The notes beneath the pieces are model-generated. The model was given only the letters and a program-made list of their open reading frames with translations. It was not told the DNA's origin and did not search any database. Positions 1 through 18,137 of a stretch of DNA of 64,000 nt are shown piece by piece. The stretch comes from Sinohyriopsis cumingii (Eukaryota; Mollusca; Bivalvia; Unionida; Unionidae), in NCBI GenBank assembly GCA_028554795.2, contig CM068831.1, positions 32,972,644 to 33,036,643 on the forward strand. The letters are read 5' to 3'. Position 1 is the first letter of the stretch, and each line of letters opens with the position of its first letter. Position numbers and translations under genes: made by a program.

Positions 1-2630
1 ACACAAAAGCTTATGCAGAAGTTGTCTATGGACATGTTGATAAACGAAGATACAGAGAACCTAGCTATAAACGTCAATAAGCCCCTATATTATATTGCAA
101 CAGTGACATAACAAGTCTATGAATAATGTCACGTGATTCATATGCTGAGGAAACGCTGACAATGTGTTCAATTTAAAAAAAAAAAAACAACAGATATTAC
201 CTTGTTAAATAGTCCCCTTGGCAAATATCGTAGAAAGAGAGAAATTGTTAAACATGCGGAATAACATTCATAAAAATTGAAAACTCGGATCCAAAGCTGC
301 TTCATCTAATTGCTTTACGTAGAGAATGTCTTGAGCAACAGCAATACTAAGTGTAGATATCGTGCATAATTCAGATTTAAAGTTGAAAGTTAAATTGGTT
401 TCGCTGGATATGAATAAATTCAGTAACTTTTACTGAAAACAATTACTTATTTTTCGCGATTCTATTTCAAAAGTGTTGAGCTTGCGCTTTTTAAAGTTCT
501 TGGTAGCCAACATGATAAATGATCATGACGTTTTCTGGACATGTAGGTTTGGGACAGCACTTGCCTGGAGCAGGGGGCTCCGTGTGCCCACACTAGGCAT
601 GTTCCAAGTTAGACACCTATATTTAGAATAAAAAGATGATGCATCAGACACATGTCGTTTAGCGGACAATAACACGAATGACGTCTAAAGTGTGAAAATG
701 CATACTGTTTCAGATATCGGACAATTACTAGAAGAATAAGCTTAGTAGTACTGGAATTATTAACACATGATAATTAGTTGTAAATGCCATAGTAAAAATC
801 ATTTAATCAGTAGAATATAATACTTTAAAGTAAGGATCTTACACATGTATCTTATGAATACATGATCTGGTTTTCTATTTATCATCTTTTGAAATATACT
901 TTTAAAAATGTTATTAACAGCAAAACGAGCACGGTCAAACATATTTTATTCGTTAGAAACGAACACAGGATTTATAAGAATTTTAACTAAGGCTGGATGC
1001 AGGAAATGAAACAGCCAAACCATATCCATGCTGTTTTTAAAATGGGTCTTTAAGTGAAGCCTTTTTGTCTGCTCTGAGTAGTATAACAAGACTGGGCTCC
1101 TGACAGTGGTCTAGCTGCTAGCTATTCTCTCCATTTGTACTAAGCTTCCTTACTATTCATTGCACTTGCAAGGGTTCACATTCCTTCAAAGTCACTGCTC
1201 TCCTTAAAATCCTATTAAACTCTAATTTTAAAGCCCACAATGAATTTTAACTTTAAAAATTGAAAATATGTCATAATACAACTAAAAAAGAGACAAATAG
1301 GTAACGAGAAACTGTTAACTTAATCATTTATGAGATTTTGAATCACATAATTTAATTTGTTTTTTAAGTGTCTTCCTTTTGGCCTCAAAAACTAAACAAG
1401 TACATATTGCTGTTAGAAATCAATGTTTTACAAAATATTCAGAACACAATTAGTATTATTTAATGAGTTCTTGGTTTGTTTATTTTTTATTGTTTGTTTC
1501 AATATGATTATTTAAATGTTATTATACTAATATGCAGTGCAGAAAGAGGTAGTTCCAAGGTGAGTTAATCCAGAGAATGTCATATTGTCTTTGTTGCCAT
1601 ATACTATTCTTTTAATTTTGTCCGTAATTCGTTCACAATGTCAATTCAATGAACTTCGCGCATCAGAGATGGTACTCCTAGTATTTTTGAATTTCATAAT
1701 GAATTTGATATTTGTTAATTCGTAAACTTGCAACATTTCGTGTTTTCTTAACTAATTTTTTCTATGTTGAATTCCTGTTCGTATTTTTCAACTTTGTTGT
1801 TTTGTTTTTGTTTCGGTTTTCAGCTATGATGTTTACATTCTATCATCTGCAGCTTTAATAAGATCCACGGAAAAAGCGACAAGATGCACAAGTTAGTATG
1901 GAGGACAAATGTGAGCCACAAGAAACTGATAAATTATATATGGATGCGTTGGAAAAAATCAGCTATCTATAGGTACACAGTTCGCACCTTCAAACGGAGG
2001 AAACATGCATTCAGCGTAAATAAATATGTAAGAGTCTAATCAATCTATGAATATGCTAAAGCGTGTACAAAATAAGATAGAGATTTAATATCGTCAGAAA
2101 AGCAAGAACTGGACAAAAGAACTTACGTATTACTCAAGGAAATTTAAAACTCAATGCAGTTTAATCTTAATTTTAATTCGGTAAATTATTTAAAGAAACA
2201 AAGTCTAAACACTGTTGGCAAAGGTACACACATTTGCTAACCCTTTATATGAAGATAGTGAGACAATAACTACAAATACCTCAAGAAAATAGTTACAGGA
2301 TATATTCAGATGACTTAAACATACAAACTAACGTTTACCATGTTTGGACCTATGCAAATTTCATGAATTTCAAACCTTAGAAAGTAGCATAGATAACCAA
2401 TATGTCCAGTAAACAAGAAAATCATAGATTACCATAGACGCCGATCACAAATAAATTTAAGTTAGACCATCTTCCTGGTTATATAAGCTAAAAAGACAGC
2501 TAATTTATCGGTTAAATGCAATGGAAGTTGTTTACTTAAAATTAAAATACCAATATCAGACGATGAAGTGTATCATTAAGAGAATACGAAACACAAACAT
2601 CAAAGATATTGGCAAATGAAAAAATGCAAC
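1..2630. other. gene-poor flank with coiled-coil-like coding scraps
   Basis: No supported gene. From about 1898 the plus strand gives short protein-like stretches broken by stops and frame changes: a 24-codon ATG-started piece at 1898-1972, pieces near 2095-2150, and a stretch at 2567-2671 rich in K, E, Q and L with a coiled-coil look. They could be the remains of one decayed coiled-coil gene. The last of them runs into the first unit of the adjacent 41-bp array. The evidence is composition only; no family is recognised. Confidence 0.3.
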
Positions 2631-5600
2631 TGAGAAGTGATAAATTAAAAGAACAGTTATATAATATTGAGTGAGAAGTGATAAATTAAAAGAACAGTTA
2701 TATAATATTGAGTGAGAAGTGATAAATGAAAAGAACAGTTATATAATATTGAGTGAGAAGTGATAAATGAAAAGAACAGTTATATAATATTGAGTGAGAA
2801 GTGATAAATGAAAAGAACAGTTATATAATATTGAGTGAGAAGTGATAAATGAAAAGAACAGTTATATAATATTGAGTGAGAAGTGATAAATGAAAAGAAC
2901 AGTTATATAATATTGAGTGAGAAGTGATAAATGAAAAGAACAGTTATATAATATTGAGTGAGAAGTGATAAATGAAAAGAACAGTTATATAATATTGAGT
3001 GAGAAGTGATAAATGAAAAGAACAGTTATATAATATTGAGTGAGAAGTGATAAATGAAAAGAACAGTTATATAATATTGAGTGAGAAGTGATAAATGAAA
3101 AGAACAGTTATATAATATTGAGTGAGAAGTGATAAATGAAAAGAACAGTTATATAATATTGGGTGAGAAGTGATAAATTTAAAGAACAGTTATATAATAT
3201 TGGGTGAGAAGTGATAAATTAAAAGAACAGTTATATAATATTGGGTGAGAAGTGATAAATTAAAAGAACAGTTATATAATATTGGGTGAGAAGTGATAAA
3301 TGAAAAGAACAGTTATATAATATTGAGTGAGAAGTGATAAATGAAAAGAACAGTTATATAATATTGAGTGAGAAGTGATAAATGAAAAGAACAGTTATAT
3401 AATATTGAGTGAGAAGTGATAAATGAAAAGAACAGTTATATAATATTGAGTGAGAAGTGATAAATGAAAAGAACAGTTATATAATATTGAGTGAGAAGTG
3501 ATAAATGAAAAGAACAGTTATATAATATTGAGTGAGAAGTGATAAATGAAAAGAACAGTTATATAATATTGAGTGAGAAGTGATAAATTAAAAGAACAGT
3601 TATATAATATTGAGTGAGAAGTGATAAATGAAAAGAACAGTTATATAATATTGAGTGAGAAGTGATAAATGAAAAGAACAGTTATATAATATTGAGTGAG
3701 AAGTGATAAATTAAAAGAACAGTTATATAATATTGAGTGAGAAGTGATAAATTAAAAGAACAGTTATATAATATTGAGTGAGAAGTGATAAATTAAACGA
3801 ACAGTTATATAATATTGAGTGAGAAGTGATAAATGAAAAGAACAGTTATATAATATTGAGTGAGAAGTGATAAATGAAAAGAACAGTTATATAATATTGA
3901 GTGAGAAGTGATAAATGAAAAGAACAGTTATATAATATTGAGTGAGAAGTGATAAATGAAAAGAACAGTTATATAATATTGAGTGAGAAGTGATAAATGA
4001 AAAGAACAGTTATATAATATTGAGTGAGAAGTGATAAATGAAAAGAACAGTTATATAATATTGAGTGAGAAGTGATAAATGAAAAGAACAGTTATATAAT
4101 ATTGAGTGAGAAGTGATAAATGAAAAGAACAGTTATATAATATTGAGTGAGAAGTGATAAATGAAAAGAACAGTTATATAATATTGAGTGAGAAGTGATA
4201 AATGAAAAGAACAGTTATATAATATTGAGTGAGAAGTGATAAATGAAAAGAACAGTTATATAATATTGAGTGAGAAGTGATAAATGAAAAGAACAGTTAT
4301 ATAATATTGAGTGAGAAGTGATAAATGAAAAGAACAGTTATATAATATTGAGTGAGAAGTGATAAATGAAAAGAACAGTTATATAATATTGAGTGAGAAG
4401 TGATAAATGAAAAGAACAGTTATATAATATTGAGTGAGAAGTGATAAATGAAAAGAACAGTTATATAATATTGAGTGAGAAGTGATAAATGAAAAGAACA
4501 GTTATATAATATTGAGTGAGAAGTGATAAATGAAAAGAACAGTTATATAATATTGAGTGAGAAGTGATAAATGAAAAGAACAGTTATATAATATTGAGTG
4601 AGAAGTGATAAATGAAAAGAACAGTTATATAATATTGAGTGAGAAGTGATAAATGAAAAGAACAGTTATATAATATTGAGTGAGAAGTGATAAATGAAAA
4701 GAACAGTTATATAATATTGAGTGAGAAGTGATAAATGAAAAGAACAGTTATATAATATTGAGTGAGAAGTGATAAATGAAAAGAACAGTTATATAATATT
4801 GAGTGAGAAGTGATAAATGAAAAGAACAGTTATATAATATTGAGTGAGAAGTGATAAATGAAAAGAACAGTTATATAATATTGAGTGAGAAGTGATAAAT
4901 GAAAAGAACAGTTATATAATATTGAGTGAGAAGTGATAAATGAAAAGAACAGTTATATAATATTGAGTGAGAAGTGATAAATGAAAAGAACAGTTATATA
5001 ATATTGAGTGAGAAGTGATAAATGAAAAGAACAGTTATATAATATTGAGTGAGAAGTGATAAATGAAAAGAACAGTTATATAATATTGAGTGAGAAGTGA
5101 TAAATGAAAAGAACAGTTATATAATATTGAGTGAGAAGTGATAAATGAAAAGAACAGTTATATAATATTGAGTGAGAAGTGATAAATGAAAAGAACAGTT
5201 ATATAATATTGAGTGAGAAGTGATAAATGAAAAGAACAGTTATATAATATTGAGTGAGAAGTGATAAATGAAAAGAACAGTTATATAATATTGAGTGAGA
5301 AGTGATAAATGAAAAGAACAGTTATATAATATTGAGTGAGAAGTGATAAATGAAAAGAACAGTTATATAATATTGAGTGAGAAGTGATAAATGAAAAGAA
5401 CAGTTATATAATATTGAGTGAGAAGTGATAAATGAAAAGAACAGTTATATAATATTGAGTGAGAAGTGATAAATGAAAAGAACAGTTATATAATATTGAG
5501 TGAGAAGTGATAAATGAAAAGAACAGTTATATAATATTGAGTGAGAAGTGATAAATGAAAAGAACAGTTATATAATATTGAGTGAGAAGTGATAAATGAA

Positions 5601-6525
5601 AAGAACAGTTATATAATATTGAGTGAGAAGTGATAAATGAAAAGAACAGTTATATAATATTGAGTGAGAAGTGATAAATGAAAAGAACAGTTATATAATA
5701 TTGAGTGAGAAGTGATAAATGAAAAGAACAGTTATATAATATTGAGTGAGAAGTGATAAATGAAAAGAACAGTTATATAATATTGAGTGAGAAGTGATAA
5801 ATGAAAAGAACAGTTATATAATATTGAGTGAGAAGTGATAAATGAAAAGAACAGTTATATAATATTGAGTGAGAAGTGATAAATTAAAAGAACAGTTATA
5901 TAATATTGAGTGAGAAGTGATAAATTAAAAGAACAGTTATATAATATTGAGTGAGAAGTGATAAATTAAAAGAACAGTTATATAACATTGAGTGAGAACT
6001 GATAAATTAAAAGAACAGTTATATAACATTGAGTGAGAACTGATAAATTAAAAGAACAGTTATATAACATTGAGTGAGAACTGATAAATTAAAAGAACAG
6101 TTATATAATATTGAGTGAGAAGTGATAAATTAAAAGAACAGTTATATAATATTGAGTGAGAAGTGATAAATTAAAAGAACAGTTATATAATATTGAGTGA
6201 GAAGTGATAAATTAAAAGAACAGTTATATAATATTGAGTGAGAAGTGATAAATGAAAAGAACAGTTATATAATATTGAGTGAGAAGTGATAAATGAAAAG
6301 AACAGTTATATAATATTGAGTGAGAAGTGATAAATGAAAAGAACAGTTATATAATATTGAGTGAGAAGTGATAAATGAAAAGAACAGTTATATAATATTG
6401 AGTGAGAAGTGATAAATGAAAAGAACAGTTATATAATATTGAGTGAGAAGTGATAAATTAAAAGAACAGTTATATAATATTGAGTGAGAAGTGATAAATT
6501 AAAAGAACAGTTATATAATATTGAG
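2631..6525 (+). repeat. 41-bp tandem minisatellite, 95 copies
   Basis: The unit starts TGAGAAGTGATAAATKAAAA and continues through an AACAGTTATATAATATT segment. The phase at the first unit (2631) and the last unit (6485) differs by exactly 94 x 41 bases, so there is no net indel. Units at both edges carry the variant AAATTAAAAG, while the long interior carries AAATGAAAAG, the usual pattern of central homogenisation. Local variant blocks are visible: four units beginning GGGTGAG (about 3160-3290) and three consecutive units sharing two linked changes (about 5985-6107). All three plus-strand frames are closed by stops within the array, so it is not translated as a repeat protein. Confidence 0.97.

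Positions 6526-11021
<4,496 letters not shown>

Positions 11022-11098
<77 letters not shown>
11022..11098. repeat. (TA)n microsatellite followed by short (GA)n
   Basis: A perfect TA tract of about 38 repeats, followed directly by a GA run at 11099-11112. Confidence 0.97.
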
Positions 11099-11101
<3 letters not shown>

Positions 11102-12108
11102 AGAGAGAGAGACAGAGAACCACGTAGCTCCAATACAAGTTTCCCGACGTTTCTAGCTAAACAAGCTCGTTGGCGGGAGAACAAATAACCCACAAGTATA
11201 ATGCATACAAGTACAACACAATCAGGTTACATTATTCGTTACATAATTTGCATTGAAATTAATGACCAGTGATAGGTATTAGTTTTAATACTGGAGAGGA
11301 GGCTTTCGGGTAAAGTCAACTTCTACGTCAGGGGTCATAAGGTACTAAAGCCTTATTAAAATATTACATGTTCATAACACACATATAGCAAATGCGCATA
11401 GTGCACATGCACTGAAAAAGACGAATAAAACTTACTTGTGTGTGTTTACAGTTACTATTATAAAGTAGATCCACTCCTATTCTCAAGGCAGAAATATACC
11501 ATTTTCATGGCATGAAAATGATTGAATTGCAACTAATTTTTGAAATCATTCACTTGTTTAATTTTCCTCTGTAGTTAATCAATGATAATTCATTCTGCGT
11601 GTATTCATTTACCACGGAAATATTTAAACCTCGATAATATAAAATTCATATTATTCATTTTATGGAGACTATATCTTTTTTGGGATAAACTGCTTTAATT
11701 CTTAATGAAACAGTTTATTACAGGATGATGTAGGTTCGAGAACAAATATATCCCGATATGCGTCAAATTCCCTACGGAGTACCATTATTCTGTTGTGAAA
11801 GTATGATTATTGGTTTTATTTACTCTTTTACTTACAGGCATATTTTATATGTGTCGTTTGGTGTATTTATCTTCATATATATATATATATAGTAGCATGA
11901 TATTTGTTGTTATTCATGTGATGGTCTTATTGCACCTTCCTGACGCATATAGTTTTAATGCAAATAGATAAATTAGATATGAATATACATTTTTTGGTCA
12001 AAGTAGATAGTAGATGAAAAGAACGCATTTTCGTATGACACAGATACGTAGATGCCTTCAGGCTGATATATATTTATAAGTTATGCAAAATGAGTTATTT
12101 CCCCCACT

Positions 12109-13254
12109 ATGTCGTATTTGCCGTACAGTTTGACATATCACGGGTCATACCCATTGGATGAAAATGACTATCAAGTCGACGACCACTCCGACATAGAGTC
12201 TCCAAATAATTGCAATCATGCCACGGAAAGAACTCAATTCAGTTTCTAAGAGACAATAGACGATGATGTTCGTCTTATAGCCCCTGTGGAATGTCCTCCA
12301 CCACCAATTACAAATATAACTTTCAAAGTCAAGATTTCGGTTGATGAGATGAGGATGACGTGCATTCGCCCTTTAGCCCTTTGCACACATCTTTGAAGAA
12401 TGTGGAAATAGCCGGTCACTTATCAGAGAAATATCACCGATCCTGATAATAAATAGTCTTTTTTTCAGGTAAACTTCCGGTCACCTCTTCTCCCTAATGG
12501 TATAGTTCACTATCGTCCCACCTGTATTACACACAGACAAGTTTTAAATGCCGCATCAACCTCTGTCCGAAATATGGTTTTTATTTCATATATATTGGAC
12601 GTGGCATCTCTCGCGATGTACATCCAGTGAGAGAAGGTCGTGAGTAATCACTCTTGGGATGATGTTAGTCGCATCTCCAAAGTCATTAATAAGGTGGTCC
12701 ATATGATGATGGCTAACATCTGCTTTAATATAGAACTAATACTCTGAATCGCTCAAATTATACCACGTAGGGACTTTGCAATCCCTCCCTTTGGGGATCC
12801 AACTGACATCTGGGAGACGTATAGGGGAAATACAAAACCAGGCAGCTCATGAATTGCCTCTATAGTTGTCAGCACAAAATCCGTTCTCAGCTTGTCTCGT
12901 CGAAAACGAGAGACGGAATGACAATATATAATAAAGAATATACTCCGACACAACAGTATGATATAGACAGCGTGAGCAATTTGAGTTCATCTAATCCTAC
13001 ATCACACAGATCAGCAGGGAGAGACTAAACATGTTTTTCTTCCTCTAAGCCACCTAAGGCCAGACCATAAATCATCCCTTCTACCGCCCCCTGGTAACCT
13101 TCATGTGTGTCAGGTTCCGTCTGTTCCACAGCTCGTATAGCAGCAACGTTTTCATTCATGACCGGAGATCGATACCATTGACTTTGGAGGTGCTCTGTAT
13201 TTCATTCAACCAACAAATACATTTAAAACCACAAGATATAATCAAAGTAAGTGA
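12109..13254 (+). pseudogene. decayed unidentified reading frame, one frame about 381 codons
   Basis: Starting at an ATG at 12109, a single frame reads as protein-like sequence to a final TGA near 13252 without needing an indel. It is interrupted by 13 in-frame stops, for example at 12247, 12394, 12628, 12745, 12850, 12964, 13138 and 13159. Open stretches between them include 46, 48, 57 and 51 codons. They have protein-like composition (DE-rich near 12250, a PPPP run near 12298, a PPPG segment near 13086) and locally higher GC than the flanks. I do not recognise the family; it could be an old host pseudogene or an integrated foreign gene. Random sequence of this composition would give perhaps 20 stops, so the depletion is modest and the call is tentative. 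Confidence 0.4.
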
Positions 13255-16093
13255 AGCATGAACACATGTCAAAGTGATATGCTTATGCAAGTGAAACACG
13301 ACGCACTTATGCAACAAATTTCATAAATTTATGGATAACAGTAAATAATTAAGGTGCGGTCATGAGGTAAATGCAAAAGACGTAACTAAAGTCAGTAAAA
13401 TAGGAAATTTAGGTTATAGCGCCAGTCTATAGTTGTTAAGGTGTGGTACCAATATAAATGCTCGTTCTCTCATATTTATATTATTATAGCGCAAACAAGG
13501 CTTTAAAATACACTAAAACACACACGTTTATAAAAAGATAATGAATCATACAATATAGATGACATTGCTCTACTTCAATAATAAGTGTGTAGTACTCACA
13601 AGATACATATTTTCACGTAACGTTCATAAATCTAGGTCATGCATTATATATATATATATATATATATATACAGGGAGCTAAAATCTATTTTGGTCAAAAC
13701 GCACATTTGAACCTAACCCAGTAAAACGTTAAATGCATGTCACAGTGACTTTATTTTTCAGTATCTAGGTACATAAAATAATCAAGTTGCATGATTCTAG
13801 TATGAACAGAGCTTACTCTTCAATTACATATTTTAACATAATACAGTAATTTATATTAGAATGTAGAGCTCGTTATGACAAATTTCGACATCAAGTTAAC
13901 TCAATCTATGTAAACAAGTATATTTACAGAGTACTATTTCGTAACCTAGCGCATTGCAATATAGGTCACAGTAAGTTTCCATTCTAGTAAGCCTGTGATA
14001 CTAATAGCGATATACACAATCATATAGTTGGATGATTAAAACATAAATAGAGCTCAAGAAATAAACTTAAATTATCTGATTTAGTAAAAGTCAGTGAGGC
14101 GTGAAATATAGCTCACAGTCAGTTACATTTCAAATGAAAGTGCCGTATTCATCAAATTTAAACCTCTTACTAGCATTATTTACACAATGTGCAGAAACCT
14201 GAGCTAAACGCAAACACGTAACCAAGAATGTGCTCATAATGTATTGGTTTGTGCAAATTTAGCCCCCATAGCCTCGTATTCGTGGATGTGGGTGCAAGGA
14301 AACCTCAAAACTGTTTCCTAACACCTATAAAAAAGAATGGTTTACATTCAGTTAAGGAGCATATATTTATATTTTTCTATCTGCGCGGACGCCCACGTGG
14401 TAATACAAGACGTACAATAGCTATACATGAATGACTGTAGTGCCATTTCCATGCAGATCATTAAAAGTAATAAGATAATTAATAATCACAGCTTTCAAGT
14501 CAAGTGGATCTTCAGTTCTCCAATCATGAGTCAATATAGTTTAATTCAAATAAAAATTCTTTACGTGATTTATCTTTCGTGCAAATGAATATTAGGTCCA
14601 TAGAGATGAAAAGACTGCTTAAAGAAAGTTTCTTTGTTCTTCCCTTATATACATTATATTCTAATGGCCTTAATAAAAGAGCATTCTATAACAGCTAAAA
14701 GAATCGATCTGTAGTAAAACATATAATTGTAAGTACGACAGTTTGTCACTAGATGGTGATTCCACGTATTAAAGTTTCATTAAAGAATCTTGTAGCTTTC
14801 TAATTCCGTCGTACATATGAAATACATATGCTATGTAATATTATTAAATAACGTTATGCCATATACCTAACTGTTGATTAATATATAACCGAAGTTCGTT
14901 TCTTACGACATATATAATATCCGAAGAAACACTCATTGAATGCGTACGTGTTTGCACAAATACATATGTGTTTGAGATTGTTACATATATTACTTTGAAA
15001 GTTTGAAGAAAACAAAATTTCTTCTTGGCAATCGGTGGCAATCGGATGCTTGGGCAGTCTTTTTACAACATTGCAAAATTGTCAATCTTGTCGATACTTT
15101 TGTCCTGCTCGTATTTTGGCTTTCGTAAATAACACATTACTCCCGCAACGACAACAACCCTGCGCACACTGGCATCATAAAGTTACTTTTATGTTCTTTT
15201 TCTTGTCAATGATGCTTTGCAAAATAAACCAAAATTCAACTGATTTGATTGTGTTTCAAACATTGGTCCTTCAACTAATTACTACAACCAACTGTGTGTC
15301 AGACCAACGTTCCATAGATTATGTAGTACTGGTATAATTATACACATTCAATGAAAATTAAAACTAGAGGTACATTAAAGCTGCACGCCCATCCCGCAAA
15401 CCACATAACACACAGATGCAGAGTTGATTAGAAATAAAACGTGCACAGGAACTTATATATTCATCTGAGCGACAGCTGATGGACTTTTAATTGAAACAAA
15501 ATGTTTTGGTAACTCTATATGTCGTTTATATCGAGAAGCAGAGCAGACAACTCACTTCAGAGAGCATGCAATATCCAAGATTTGATATACAAGTAGAATG
15601 GGTATACTAACATTATTTACAATGTAAGCATGGCTCGGTATGCACAGCGGGAATCGTTTTACCGTCTCGTTGATGATATTTAATAACCTGAATAACTCCA
15701 GTGGTTGTGATCTTGTATATTTTAGGTGACATTTCACGTCTTCAGAGGAGCAAAGTCCATCCAAATTGTCTTTGACAAACATAGCAGTTGTTTTCTTGTG
15801 CGTTCTGGAAATTTCGATTATTTAAATTTGGTTCTGTCTTTCCGATTCGTAGCTTCACTGCCTTTTCCGATTGAAAGACATTTAGGTCCAAAAAGGTCAT
15901 TCTGACGACCATAAAGGCACTTTGGAAAATACGAAGGTGTTTTATTATAAGAGGGGATTCTTGTTTATAATAACTAAGGTAACTAAATCATTTATGTTTC
16001 AAAATGTCATAGACAATGCACTGAAGTCAAGCTATTCAGTAATCATTTAAAATAATGTTTAATATAGCATTTGTGAATTTGATCAAAAGGAAA

Positions 16094-16128
<35 letters not shown>

Positions 16129-17470
16129 CCATGTACATTCGCTATATTTAGAGGCTGATAACATTTAATTTATGGAATATGTTGATTGGTACTAGTCTGT
16201 TGACACTGACAATATAATGAAATCATTAATAAAAGGAAACATTAGCCGATGTTGCTCTTTGTTTACATTTAGCACTCGACGCTTCCAATGAGGTACATCT
16301 CTGTATCGAAAATGGCACTCCAACCCTTCGAAGACAATCTTGGTGAATACCATACCAATCGTTATCAGTATGTATATAATGAATGCTTTTGAACTGTATC
16401 ACGATACAAATTAGATTTAAATCATTCGTGCGCGAAACAAATTCTGTAAATTTAGATCCATTTCGAGAACCTGACTTGATAATTCAAGGAGAACCATACG
16501 GCATATTATTCACGTTGCTGTGCTGAGTGAACTTTAGAAATATATCAATTAACGTATCGAACACGTGGATGACTGCTTTGTTGTTCCAAGAGTAAACAGT
16601 GTTGTAACTGACAGCTTCCGAGTTTGCAATTGAGGAAGGAACATCCCTCATTGGACATTGTTATGTACAGCACAAACTAATTGATATGTAATTCAAATCT
16701 ACATTACACGTATGGCAAATCACATAGAAGATTGATCCCTCAAATATATGATTTGATGACAAAGAAGCTGTAAAAACGCCCGGCCACAGAATACTTATCC
16801 TCCCCTGCCCACACTTTCAGTGATGTAACACTTGTTGCAATTGCTCACAACCCCAACTGGAGTTCCGAAACCAGAAGAGAGAATAATCTTACTGGATATG
16901 CCGCCATAGAACATTGAAACCAAGCGGTTTAAACCAAGCAGACTAGAACAAGACAGCCACGCACAAATAAAATTATATTTTACTGCTGACACGTTTTCTT
17001 TTAAATATTTTCTAAATTTGCTTATTAGCCTATAATTACTATTATTAGGACAGAATTTTTTAGTACAAGTAACAAGATTGAAATTTTCTCTAAATTGTAT
17101 TAAGAGTAAGTTTTGATTAAATTATATTGAAAGTAATTTTCTATTAAAATATATTGAAATTGAATCTGTTTATTTCGGTATTATGATTGTGTACTATTTA
17201 ACAATGATCGCGCTCTTATGATCAAGTACGAACCGTCTTATACATATATTGCCCTGTATCTCAGAGTCAGCAAAAAGTACATTTGCTAGGTTACGTAAAT
17301 AGATGAACTAGACAGATTCCAAATGCGCTGATCTTGCAGAAGTACCTATGTAATAATGTACATAGACCCAGACGATAATCTATAGAAACTACGAAGCCTC
17401 ATTTTGAGATTCTGGCCAACGCAAAAGAACTAGGCTCATGTCCATATTTGGCTTTGTCTTAAGAAACTGA
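13255..17470. other. intergenic with two microsatellites and a possible coding relic
   Basis: It contains a (TA)n tract at 13645-13671 and an (ATT)n tract at 16094-16129. At 16312-16390 a 26-codon ATG-started frame, and at 16553-16684 another frame with one stop, look protein-like but are not recognisable. The remaining open frames are short and unsupported. Confidence 0.45.
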
Positions 17471-17478
17471 TATATAAG
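17471..17478 (+). promoter_or_regulatory. TATA-box-like element with downstream donor site
   Basis: TATATAAG lies about 30 bases upstream of a locally GC-richer stretch (17480-17541) that ends in CTTTGCAG followed by GTAAGA, a strong 5' splice-site match. This looks like a Pol II core promoter with a short untranslated first exon. No ATG-started coding exon could be attached downstream, so the gene, if real, is unknown. An LTR or other mobile-element promoter is an alternative. Confidence 0.4.
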
Positions 17479-17502
17479 ACCCCGACCCTAGGGCACGTCA
17501 GC

Positions 17503-17541
17503 TTGCTAGCCAGAAAACTCAAGTAGCTTCTGTCTTTGCAG
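17503..17541 (+). repeat. 39-bp direct repeat, copy 1, ends at AG|GTAAGA
   Basis: It matches 18099-18137 at 36 of 39 positions by eye. Copy 1 ends at a donor-like AG|GTAAGA. Copy 2 ends in the same TTTGCAG but is followed by CTCGATCC, so it has the form of an acceptor. Confidence 0.85.
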
Positions 17542-18098
17542 GTAAGATAACCGTCTATGTACAATTTATCATAGTAGAAGACTTTTTAGTGTTATAATAA
17601 TTTTTAGTGTTAAGATGTTAATCTAACATCAGTATGTTTAAACATTAGATTATTTTAATATTTCTTTGCTATTCTTTAATATAATGTATTCGAAAGTTTA
17701 ATTGTTTGAAGAACTTATATTTACTTGTAATTATATTATTGATTATAGTAAAAAGCAACGTTCCCTATAAACTTCATACTCAGTAATAGTTAATTTAGAA
17801 ATAAAATACTCTTTAAATAATAGAATTTAATATGTTGACATTTTAGAATAAATTCAGTAACATATATTTCAATTACGGTATTTCTCTGAAATATTGAATT
17901 TTAGATTCATTTGCTATCGAGAATTTTTTCGATATTTACTTATCTGTATTATATTCTAAACGGCAGATATTATACAGTGTATGATGTTGGTAAGTGAAAG
18001 AATATCCTAGTTTTATATGTATTCCTTATATCCGCAATTTAAGCTTATGTAGTTTGATATTGGAATGTAATTTTATATGTTGAGTATTTCAATAAAAT

Positions 18099-18137
18099 TT
18101 GCTAGCCAGGAAACTCAAACAGCTTCTGTCTTTGCAG
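18099..18137 (+). repeat. 39-bp direct repeat, copy 2, acceptor-like end
   Basis: Second copy of the 17503-17541 segment. After its terminal AG a 39-codon frame stays open (18139-18257), is rich in Ser and Pro, and ends in TGA. It has no ATG and no recognised domain. Confidence 0.8.

Noticed and set aside
2631-6525. CRISPR array or protein repeat
   Set aside because: Units are directly adjacent with no spacers, the sequence is eukaryotic, and all plus-strand frames close.
15552-15782. Minus-strand 76-aa frame with an NETVKRFP-like segment recalling cytochrome P450 helix K
   Set aside because: The ExxR residue pattern is not met, there is no heme-binding Cys motif and no neighbouring exon.
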